Assembly (NCBI GenBank): GCA_030588935.1
Contig: JAUUWR010000033.1
Location: 1 to 10,739, forward strand
Length of the DNA: 10,739 bases
Source of the DNA: a bacterium
GTDB taxonomy: Archaea; Nanobdellota; Nanobdellia; Pacearchaeales; GW2011-AR1
Direction: 5' to 3'
Shown here: piece after piece, positions 1 to 5,199 of the stretch
Position numbering within the stretch: the stretch's first letter is position 1
Layout: every line of letters starts with the position of its first letter
Position numbers and translations under genes: made by a program
The notes under the pieces: generated by a model
The model's input: the letters and a program-made list of their open reading frames with translations, nothing else
The model's database searches: none
Told to the model about the DNA's origin: nothing

Positions 1-1
1 A

Positions 2-310
2 AATAGAAAAGAGGAGATAATTTTTGTAAGCCATATGGTTCCTAATAAATGTAAGTTAGATAAAATAAGTATGAAAAGCCCAAGAAAAGCAATTAGAGGA
101 AAACATTATGGTTCTAAATTGATAAGGAGAATTATTAACAGACATAAACCAAAATTAGTTGTGTGTGGGCATATGCATGAAAATCAAGGGAAATGTAGAA
201 TTGGAAAGACCTTGGTGATTAATACAGGAGCAGCTTATGAAGGAAAAGCTGCCATAATTGAGTTTGATGAAGAAAAAGCCAAGGTTGGAAAAATTAAGTT
301 TATTAAATAA
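2..310 (+). CDS. Metallophosphoesterase, C-terminal part (partial at window edge)
   Basis: The frame is open from base 2, so the start codon lies outside the window and only about 102 C-terminal residues are seen. Before the first internal Met the frame reads EEIIFVSH, which matches the metal-binding 'fvSH' block of calcineurin-like metallophosphoesterases. Further on, VVCGHMHE gives the GHxH block that binds the second metal, followed by the usual closing strand LVINTGAA. Such enzymes hydrolyse phosphomono- or diesters with two metal ions; the substrate cannot be told from this part. The stop (308-310) is followed immediately by the TATA box of the next gene. The internal ATG at 35 is not the true start, because conserved motif sequence precedes it. 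The family call is firm; the specific function is unknown. Confidence 0.85.
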   Translation, partial: NRKEEIIFVSHMVPNKCKLDKISMKSPRKAIRGKHYGSKLIRRIINRHKPKLVVCGHMHENQGKCRIGKTLVINTGAAYEGKAAIIEFDEEKAKVGKIKFIK

Positions 311-311
311 T

Positions 312-319
312 TTTATATA
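312..319 (+). promoter_or_regulatory. TATA box of the gatC-like gene
   Basis: TTTATATA lies directly after the metallophosphoesterase stop, with its centre about 25 nt before the ATG at 341. This spacing puts transcription start at or next to the start codon, so the mRNA would be leaderless. No Shine-Dalgarno sequence is present. Confidence 0.6.
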
Positions 320-340
320 TCCTTAATTCTATTTCTAAGT

Positions 341-574
341 ATGGATGAATCAAAGATTAAAAAACAAGCAAAGCAAATTTTAGATAAATTTGCTGATGCA
401 CTTGCTAAGGTTGAGAAAGAGAGTAAAGAGGATTTTTATGTAGATAGAGAGGAATTTGAACGTGAAGAAGGTTCTGGAAAGGAATGTGAAGAAGATTTTA
501 AAAAAAGATTTCTTGAAAATGCTCCTGAGCATGATGATGATTTTGTGATTGCTGAGAGGGGGAAGTGGAAATGA
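341..574 (+). CDS. gatC: GatC-like subunit of tRNA-dependent amidotransferase (reduced)
   Basis: This 77-aa, very acidic protein has an N-terminal helix (residues about 4-28) and a C-terminal block, RFLENAPEHDDDFVIAE at 56-72. The block resembles the GatC ending in which 'NAPe..dgff.VP' follows a helical arm. GatC wraps around GatA and helps hold the GatA-GatB complex that amidates Asp-tRNA(Asn) or Glu-tRNA(Gln). The first downstream gene is gatA, which supports the call. It is shorter than typical GatC (about 95-100 aa), and the middle segment (30-54, rich in Glu and Asp) does not resemble bacterial GatC. The gap to gatA is 178 bp and holds a repeat, so the two need not be co-transcribed. 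Alternative: a DPANN-specific acidic protein with a chance resemblance to the GatC tail. Confidence 0.62.
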   Translation: MDESKIKKQAKQILDKFADALAKVEKESKEDFYVDREEFEREEGSGKECEEDFKKRFLENAPEHDDDFVIAERGKWK

Positions 575-597
575 TGTCAGTATTATTAACTAATAAA

Positions 598-634
598 AAT
601 ATATTGGGCTCGTTCACTTTGTTCACTCGCCTAT
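598..634 (+). repeat. Dispersed intergenic repeat, copy A
   Basis: A 37-bp segment matches 8272-8308 at 32 of 37 positions without gaps. All five differences are transitions. The core contains TCACTTTGTTC. It begins 23 bp after the gatC-like stop and has the same orientation relative to its upstream gene as copy B. Confidence 0.7.
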
Positions 635-671
635 ATCATAAACCAAAAATCTGTAAAATGTTTATGGGACG

Positions 672-700
672 AGGGAGAAGATTAAGCTAATCATCTTCCT
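672..700 (+). other. Hairpin in the gatC-gatA gap
   Basis: GATTA-AGC-TAATC (680-692) forms a 5-bp stem, and the flanking GAAGAT (677-682) and ATCTTC (693-698) offer an alternative 6-bp stem. The first half, AGGGAGAAGATTAA (672-685), recurs exactly at 3121-3134 before another gene. There is no T-tract after it, so a terminator role is weakly supported. Confidence 0.4.
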
Positions 701-752
701 ACCTTAATATTTCATAAGATTCCAGTTGAATATAAAATAAATAAAATAAAAA

Positions 753-2066
753 ATGATTCGTGAAAAACTAAAACAAATTAAATCAGGCAAATTAACAGCA
801 GAGCAGAACATCAAGAATTTTATTAATAAAATTAAAAAAGAGAATGGAAAGATAAATGCTGTTTTGCATATAAATGAAAAAGCTATTGAACAAGCTAAGT
901 TGGTTGATAAAAAAACTAAGAAAGGAAAACTTGCAGGAATTGGATTTATTGTTAAGTCAATTATTAATGTTCAAGGATTGATTTGTAATTGTGCTTCTAG
1001 GACTTTAAAGAATTATGTTGGGACTTATAATGCAACTGTGATTGATAAATTACTTGCTGAAGATGCTATTGTTTTAGGGATGGCTAATATGGATGAGTTT
1101 GCTTGCGGGAGTTCTGGTGAAAATTCTGCTTTTGGTGTTTGCAAGAACCCTAAAGCTTTGGATAGGATTCCTGGTGGTTCGTCATCTGGAAGTGCTGCTT
1201 CAGTAGCTGCTGGTTTTTGTGATTTTGCTCTTGGTTCTGATACAGGAGGGAGTATAAGAAATCCTGCTTCGCATTGTGGTGTTGTTGGTATGAAGCCTTC
1301 TTATGGTGCAGTTAGTCGATATGGTTTAATTGATTTATCAATGAGTTTAGATCAGATTGGGCCCCTTACTGATTGTGTTGATGATTGTGAGGTTGTTTAT
1401 GATGTTATAAAAGGGAGAGATGAAAATGATTCAATTAGTTTGGATTATAAATCTGATAAATTTAAATCTAAGATTGTTATTGGTGTTCCTAAAATAAGTG
1501 TTGATAAAGGGATTTGGGAATTAATTATGAAGAGGGTTAAGGAAGTTTGTGAGAAAAATAAATGGGGGTTGAAGGATATTGGGTTAAAATATATTGATTT
1601 AGGTGTGCAGACTTATTATCTTGTTAATTATGTTGAGTTTTTTTCAGGGACGCGCAGGTTTGATGGTCGAATGTATGGTTTTAAAATTGAGGATGTTTGC
1701 GGTGAAGAAGTTTTGCGTCGGATACTTGGCGGAAGCGAGATTAGTAAAGCTGAGTTTGCTGGGAAATATTATCGTCGGGCTCTTAAAGCTAAGAAAATTA
1801 TCGAGAATGAGTTTGCTAAGGCATTTAATAAAGTTGATATTATTGTAATGCCGACTGTTCCTAGATTGCCTCATAAGATTGGAAAAGAGATAAGTGTGGA
1901 AGATATGTATAATTATGATGCTTTGACTGTGCTGGCGAATTTAGCTGAGATTCCTGGTGTTAGTGTTCCTTGTGGTCGAATAGAGGGGATTCCTGTTGGG
2001 TTGCAGGTTTTGGGTGAGAAAGGGAATGATGAAATGTTGTTAAAACTTACAAAGGAGTTTGAATGA
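753..2066 (+). CDS. gatA: Asp-tRNA(Asn)/Glu-tRNA(Gln) amidotransferase subunit A
   Basis: GatA is the amidase-signature subunit that frees ammonia from glutamine and passes it to GatB for tRNA-bound Asp or Glu. The full Ser-cisSer-Lys triad is visible: Lys68, cis-Ser143 in GGSSSGS, and nucleophile Ser167 in GSDTGGSIR. The 75- and 24-residue spacings equal those between the Staphylococcus aureus residues K79, S154 and S178. The block SRYGLIDLSMSLDQIGPLT, the RRFDGRMYG block and the C-terminal GVSVPCGRIEGIPVGLQVLG are also typical. At 437 aa it is shorter than bacterial GatA (about 485). It has KSI where KDN is usual after the catalytic Lys. A TATA-like element (about 729-738) lies close upstream, and no Shine-Dalgarno is seen. 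The stop overlaps the next start (ATGA). gatB is not adjacent. Confidence 0.95.
   Translation: MIREKLKQIKSGKLTAEQNIKNFINKIKKENGKINAVLHINEKAIEQAKLVDKKTKKGKLAGIGFIVKSIINVQGLICNCASRTLKNYVGTYNATVIDKLLAEDAIVLGMANMDEFACGSSGENSAFGVCKNPKALDRIPGGSSSGSAASVAAGFCDFALGSDTGGSIRNPASHCGVVGMKPSYGAVSRYGLIDLSMSLDQIGPLTDCVDDCEVVYDVIKGRDENDSISLDYKSDKFKSKIVIGVPKISVDKGIWELIMKRVKEVCEKNKWGLKDIGLKYIDLGVQTYYLVNYVEFFSGTRRFDGRMYGFKIEDVCGEEVLRRILGGSEISKAEFAGKYYRRALKAKKIIENEFAKAFNKVDIIVMPTVPRLPHKIGKEISVEDMYNYDALTVLANLAEIPGVSVPCGRIEGIPVGLQVLGEKGNDEMLLKLTKEFE
2051..2057 (+). promoter_or_regulatory. Shine-Dalgarno site of the LOG-like gene inside gatA
   Basis: AAAGGAG lies 5 nt before the ATG at 2063, inside the last codons of gatA. 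It is one of only three clear Shine-Dalgarno sites in the window, and it fits an internal gene of an operon read from a shared mRNA. Confidence 0.6.
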
Positions 2067-2536
2067 AAATAGGGATAATTGGTCCAAGTAAAGTTGAAAA
2101 TAAAATAAGAATATCAAAAATAGCTGAAATAATTGCTAAATCAGGACATGAAGTTTTTTTAGTTCCTGATAAGGGTAGTTCTTCTGAATTTTTTGCTCAA
2201 GAGTATATTAAAAATAAAGGTAAGAAAGTATATTCTATTTTACCCTTAGATGATAAAGAGTTTGGTTATGATTGGGTAAATACTGATTTAGGAGAACAAG
2301 TTAATTGTGGGACTTGGAGAAATCAGCCTGAAAAGCTAAATGAAGAAACAGAAGCATTAGTCTCTCTTGGTTATGCTGCAGGAGGATTGATTGAGATAGG
2401 ATATACTAAATGGTTTAAACCAAAGCCAGTTTACATTATAACAGATATAGATAATGAAAGACTTCCTTCAAAAATTGATAAGAAACTTGATATAAATTAT
2501 ATTTCTATTAATGAATTAAAGAAGATTTTAAAATGA
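2063..2536 (+). CDS. Rossmann-fold LOG/SLOG-like protein of unknown function
   Basis: This 157-aa soluble protein starts with a beta strand and glycine turn, MKIGIIGPSK, as in nucleotide-binding Rossmann proteins. Later it has GSSSEFF (38-44), the WRNQPEKL block (85-92) and SLGYAAGGLIEIGYTKWF (101-118), where a Gly-rich turn precedes a Glu-containing helix. This layout recalls the SLOG superfamily (LOG-type nucleotide phosphoribohydrolases, DprA and relatives), where a GG-containing loop binds a nucleotide phosphate. The canonical PGGxGTxxE motif is absent, so no activity is claimed. It overlaps gatA by 4 bp (ATGA), has a Shine-Dalgarno in gatA, and overlaps taw3 by 4 bp. It is therefore probably translated together with both. 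Other Rossmann families, such as nucleoside deoxyribosyltransferase-like ones, remain possible. Confidence 0.75.
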   Translation: MKIGIIGPSKVENKIRISKIAEIIAKSGHEVFLVPDKGSSSEFFAQEYIKNKGKKVYSILPLDDKEFGYDWVNTDLGEQVNCGTWRNQPEKLNEETEALVSLGYAAGGLIEIGYTKWFKPKPVYIITDIDNERLPSKIDKKLDINYISINELKKILK

Positions 2537-3096
2537 ACTTTAAACAGCAAAAAGCCAAACAACTAGTAAAAACAGACAAATCCAACATAGGCAAATGGGA
2601 CTCTAAGATTAAGGGTTTGTGCGAGAAATTAAATAAGAAAAAAGAATATTATACAACGTCGAGTTGTGGGGGGAGGATTGTGCTTTTGAAAGCTTCAAAT
2701 GAGAAAAAGCCAGATGCTTTTTTGTTTAGAAGCCATAAGAAGATTGGTTTTAATGAGCTTGGGAGGGTTTTGAGTGCAGTTAAATATGATGGTTTAGTTG
2801 AATTTAAAATGAATTCATGTATTTTACATGTTGCTTGTAAAAGTTTAGAAGATGCTCAGGAATTAGTTGATAGAGCTAAGTTTGCTGGATGGAAAAGAAG
2901 CGGGATTATGGCTACAGGAAAAAGATTTGTTGTTGAGTTGATTAGTACTGAAAATATTGAGTTTCTTATAATGAATAAAAGACAGGTTTTGGTTGATGAT
3001 GATTTTCTTAAATTGATTGTTAAAGAAGCTAATAAAAGGTTAGGGAGAGTTTGGGAGAAGATTGGGAGGTTGGAACGAGCTTTAACATTTAAGTGA
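2533..3096 (+). CDS. taw3: Taw3/TYW3, wyosine-pathway tRNA(Phe) methyltransferase
   Basis: TYW3/Taw3 uses S-adenosylmethionine to methylate N4 of the tricyclic base made from G37 of tRNA(Phe), a step towards wybutosine-type bases in eukaryotes and archaea. The 187-aa length fits archaeal members. Family blocks visible are KTDKSNIGKWDSKI (13-26), YYTTSSCGGRIVL (39-51, the hallmark Ser-Ser-Cys-x-Gly-Arg loop), AFLFRSHKKI (62-71), ILHVACKSLEDAQ (97-109) and GWKRSGIMATGKRFVVEL (119-136), followed by a helical tail. The start ATG overlaps the stop of the preceding gene (ATGA), so translation is probably coupled. No other wyosine enzyme (Trm5, Taw1, Taw2) is in the window. The segment 3097-3178 after it holds a short repeat and the next promoter. 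Confidence 0.9.
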   Translation: MNFKQQKAKQLVKTDKSNIGKWDSKIKGLCEKLNKKKEYYTTSSCGGRIVLLKASNEKKPDAFLFRSHKKIGFNELGRVLSAVKYDGLVEFKMNSCILHVACKSLEDAQELVDRAKFAGWKRSGIMATGKRFVVELISTENIEFLIMNKRQVLVDDDFLKLIVKEANKRLGRVWEKIGRLERALTFK

Positions 3097-3120
3097 TTAT
3101 GATTGAATAAAAAATGTTGA

Positions 3121-3134
3121 AGGGAGAAGATTAA
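3121..3134 (+). repeat. 14-bp intergenic repeat (second copy)
   Basis: AGGGAGAAGATTAA is identical to 672-685. Both copies lie in gaps, 58 and 81 bp before a start codon. Unlike the first copy, this one is not followed by an inverted partner. Confidence 0.45.
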
Positions 3135-3149
3135 TTTAGTATAATAATT

Positions 3150-3158
3150 TTTATAAAT
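3150..3158 (+). promoter_or_regulatory. TATA box of the 91-aa unknown gene
   Basis: TTTATAAAT is centred about 25 nt before the ATG at 3179, which implies a leaderless transcript separate from the taw3 operon. Confidence 0.6.
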
Positions 3159-3178
3159 TTACTAATATCTTATTTTTT

Positions 3179-3454
3179 ATGTTTAAAGCATTAATAGGAT
3201 GGTGTTTGGAAAGAAAATTTGATTATCATGATCGGAGGCTAAATTCTGCTTGTAAAATTTATTATGATCCAAAAAGCGAATATTCTGGAGAAGAAGTAAT
3301 GAAAGCTCGTCAAAGAAAAGAATATCATATTGGGAGATTAAAAGGTTTAGCTAAAAAATTAGACAAATATAATGAGAGGGAGATAGTGGAATTTGAAAAA
3401 GATGTGAGAAATTTCGTTAAATCTAAATGGAAAAAATATTGGGGTAAAAATTAA
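3179..3454 (+). CDS. Small basic protein, function unknown
   Basis: I do not recognise this 91-aa protein. It is basic (many Lys and Arg), has two Cys (11 and 25) that do not form a zinc motif, and has no membrane segment or signal peptide. The middle, KARQRKEYHIGRLKGLAKKL (residues 43-62), looks like an amphipathic basic helix, and the C-terminus ends in KWKKYWGKN. Nucleic-acid contact is possible but is only an inference from charge. The start is supported by its own TATA box at leaderless spacing and by codon use like its neighbours. After the stop comes the 405-bp gap before ftsZ. Confidence 0.65.
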   Translation: MFKALIGWCLERKFDYHDRRLNSACKIYYDPKSEYSGEEVMKARQRKEYHIGRLKGLAKKLDKYNEREIVEFEKDVRNFVKSKWKKYWGKN

Positions 3455-3640
3455 TTTGATATTATTTTTTGGAATTCTTACAAAAATTTAAGCTATGTAG
3501 ATGAGTCTTTGCCTAAGTTTTCTTTTGATTTGCTTAAGTGCCTTATTTTTTGAGCTTGTATTCTTGTAAATTACTAATAAATTTATTAAAATTTTTAGAA
3601 ATTACTAATATTTATAATCATCTTTCAACACATAAAACTT
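3455..3640. other. AT-rich gap upstream of the ftsZ promoter
   Basis: I find no convincing gene in this stretch. On the minus strand 3493-3570 is open for 22 codons in a Lys-rich frame, but it has no start codon. CTTTCAACACA (3622-3632) is the exact inverse of TGTGTTGAAAG (3829-3839), which touches the ftsZ Shine-Dalgarno region. Confidence 0.4.
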
Positions 3641-3648
3641 TTTAAATA
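3641..3648 (+). promoter_or_regulatory. TATA box of ftsZ
   Basis: TTTAAATA matches the archaeal box-A consensus exactly. With the usual spacing of about 25-27 nt, transcription would start near 3670-3675, just before the first leader hairpin and about 188 nt before the ftsZ ATG. This leader is far longer than any other predicted in the window. Confidence 0.6.
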
Positions 3649-3671
3649 GAGAAATATACTTATTTCTAATT

Positions 3672-3859
3672 ATAATCAATTTTTTGGCGGAAAAATTGAT
3701 GAGTAAAGAGATGAGCACTCTTTTTTCTAGTTGTAATTATATTATGTAGAGGCAGCACTATTATTTAAAGTTAATGGTGGCCGTCTTTTTAGAAAAAAGA
3801 TGGTGACAAAAAAATAGAGTGATAGTGGTGTGTTGAAAGGAGGTTAAGGAAAAAGCGAG
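3672..3859 (+). promoter_or_regulatory. Structured 5' leader of ftsZ
   Basis: Stem 1 is ATCAATTTTT (3675-3684) with AAAAATTGAT (3691-3700): 10 perfect pairs around the loop TGGCGG. Stem 2 pairs 3716-3726 (CACTCTTTTTT) with 3810-3821, 11 pairs with one bulged T at 3815. Stem 3, inside it, pairs CCGTCTTTTT (3781-3790) with AAAAAGATGG (3794-3803), loop AGA, one G-T pair. CACTAT (3756-3761) can also pair with ATAGTG (3822-3827), which abuts stem 2 and would make a pseudoknot. The strong Shine-Dalgarno GGAGG (3839-3843) comes 16 nt before the ATG, and a weaker AAGGA (3846-3850) at 9 nt has better spacing. The leader also holds short reading frames at 3699-3749, 3774-3806 and 3800-3817. A cis-acting regulator of ftsZ is a reasonable inference; I recognise no known riboswitch class. 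Confidence 0.5.
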
Positions 3860-4945
3860 ATGGTTTTAGATTTTGCAAAAGAAGCAATTGAGAATCTTGA
3901 TACACATAGTATTAATTTTGATGAGCTAAAAGCTGGCAAGGCTAATATTAAAATTTTTGGTATTGGCGGAATGGGTTGCAACGCAGTGACTTGGCTGTTT
4001 AATAAAGGAATCAGTGGAGCTAGTGTTTATGGGCTTAATACTGATGCACTTCATCTTAGTATAACTAAGGCAGATGAAAGAATTCTTATTGGCAGGGAAC
4101 TTACAAGAGGATTGGGCGCTGGTGGCCAGGCTGAAGTTGGCAGGGAAGCTGCAAAAGAATCTATCTCTGAATTGAAAAAATCTGTATCTAATGCAGATAT
4201 GATTTTTGTTATTGGCGGTATGGGTGGTGGAACTTTTACTGGAGCAGGGCCTGTATTTGCTCAGCTTGCTAAAGAAACAGGGGCAGTTGTTATTGGAGTA
4301 GTTACAATGCCTTTTGAGTGCGAGAAAGCAAGAATAGACAAGGCTGAATTTGGACTGCAGGAATTAAGAGATCAGGTTGATACTGTAATTGTTATTGATA
4401 ATAACAGGCTGGTTGATATTGCAGGACAATTGCCAATACAACAGGCATTTGCAGTTGCTAATGAATTAATTAGCACTATGACTAAAGGGATTGTGGAAAC
4501 AATTACCTTACCTAGTTTAATTAATTTGGACTATGCAGATGTTTCTGCGATTATGAGGAAAGGCGAAGTTGCTGTTATTGGTATTGGCGAAGCTGACTCA
4601 AGCGATAGAGTTAATGAAGCTGTTCGGCAGGCTCTGACACATCCATTGTTAGACGTGGATTACAGAGGTGCGAATGGTGCTTTGATTCATATCACTTGTG
4701 GTCCTGACATGAAGTTAGAAGAGTTCAGCCAAATAGGGAAATTAGTTACAGAAAACATTGCCTTAGAAGCTCAGGTTATTATCGGAGCAAGAATAGACAA
4801 AGATTTTGAAGGCAGAGTCAGGGTTATAACCATAATGACTGGTGTATCAAGCCCATATATCTTAGGAAAACATAGAATCCGGGATTTTGAGGCAGAACCT
4901 AATCCAGAATTTTCTGAATTAGGTATCGAGGTCGTTAGAAATTAA
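3860..4945 (+). CDS. ftsZ: Cell division GTPase FtsZ
   Basis: FtsZ is the tubulin-like GTPase that polymerises under the membrane into the division ring. The 361 aa show the family blocks in order: GIGGMGCNAV (34-43, T1 loop), LNTDA (59-63), LTRGLGAGG (81-89), the signature region GGMGGGTFTGAGP (119-131), and the T7 loop NLDYAD (222-227), whose acidic residues (D224, D227) drive GTP hydrolysis in the neighbouring subunit. The C-terminal domain runs to ITGV-like IMTGVSSPYI. A short tail ends FSELGIEVVRN, with no bacterial-type ZipA/FtsA-binding peptide. The signature's fifth residue is Phe126 (codon TTT) where Gly is usual (GGGTGTG). Whether this is FtsZ1 or FtsZ2 cannot be decided by eye. It stands alone, with its own promoter, long leader and terminator. 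Confidence 0.96.
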   Translation: MVLDFAKEAIENLDTHSINFDELKAGKANIKIFGIGGMGCNAVTWLFNKGISGASVYGLNTDALHLSITKADERILIGRELTRGLGAGGQAEVGREAAKESISELKKSVSNADMIFVIGGMGGGTFTGAGPVFAQLAKETGAVVIGVVTMPFECEKARIDKAEFGLQELRDQVDTVIVIDNNRLVDIAGQLPIQQAFAVANELISTMTKGIVETITLPSLINLDYADVSAIMRKGEVAVIGIGEADSSDRVNEAVRQALTHPLLDVDYRGANGALIHITCGPDMKLEEFSQIGKLVTENIALEAQVIIGARIDKDFEGRVRVITIMTGVSSPYILGKHRIRDFEAEPNPEFSELGIEVVRN

Positions 4946-4981
4946 TTACTTTTCAGGGGAATCCGCGTCTTTATTTTTATT

Positions 4982-5008
4982 GCCTGCCCTTTTTGGGTGG
5001 GCTTTTTT
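4982..5008 (+). terminator. Hairpin and T-tract after ftsZ
   Basis: GCCTGCCC (4982-4989) pairs with GGGTGGGC (4995-5002), eight pairs including two G-T, around a five-T loop. TTTTTT follows at 5003-5008. It starts 37 nt after the ftsZ stop and looks like an intrinsic terminator. In archaea the T-tract alone may suffice. Confidence 0.75.
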
Positions 5009-5170
5009 ATTTTAATTTGCTGATATTATTTTTTTAGAATCTTAATGAATTATTTATGGGTCGAAGTAGAAAACTTAAGCTTCTTCTCTGAGTAAATTAA
5101 TATTTTTGTGAGATATTAGTTCTTTATAGAATAAGCGAGTGGGCTAATATTATTTTTAAACACAGATATA

Positions 5171-5179
5171 CTTATAAAT
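5171..5179 (+). promoter_or_regulatory. TATA box of the 148-aa unknown gene
   Basis: CTTATAAAT is centred about 25 nt before the ATG at 5200, the leaderless spacing seen for most genes here. The rest of 5009-5170 is AT-rich, with no gene that I can support. Confidence 0.6.
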
Positions 5180-5199
5180 TCTAAAGTTAGTAGATTATT

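Noticed and set aside
35..37. ATG at 35 as the start of the first gene
   Set aside because: The frame is open to the window edge, and the upstream residues EEIIFVSH belong to a conserved metallophosphoesterase block, so the gene is truncated by the window.
598..634. The 37-bp repeat as a CRISPR unit or transposon end
   Set aside because: Only single copies more than 7 kb apart, no spacers, no cas or transposase gene, and no target duplications visible.
1603..1874. Open frames on both strands inside gatA
   Set aside because: They overlap conserved gatA motifs in other frames and have no promoter or family similarity; shadows of gatA.
3493..3570. Minus-strand open stretch of 22 codons with a Lys/Arg-rich reading (QAQKIRHLSKSKENLGKDSS)
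   Set aside because: It is preceded directly by an in-frame TAA and has no start codon; two frames are open there, as expected in such composition. A gene remnant cannot be excluded but is not supported.
3697..3702. TGATGA in the ftsZ leader as the C box of a C/D guide RNA
   Set aside because: No D box (CTGA) or C'/D' pair lies at the right distance downstream.
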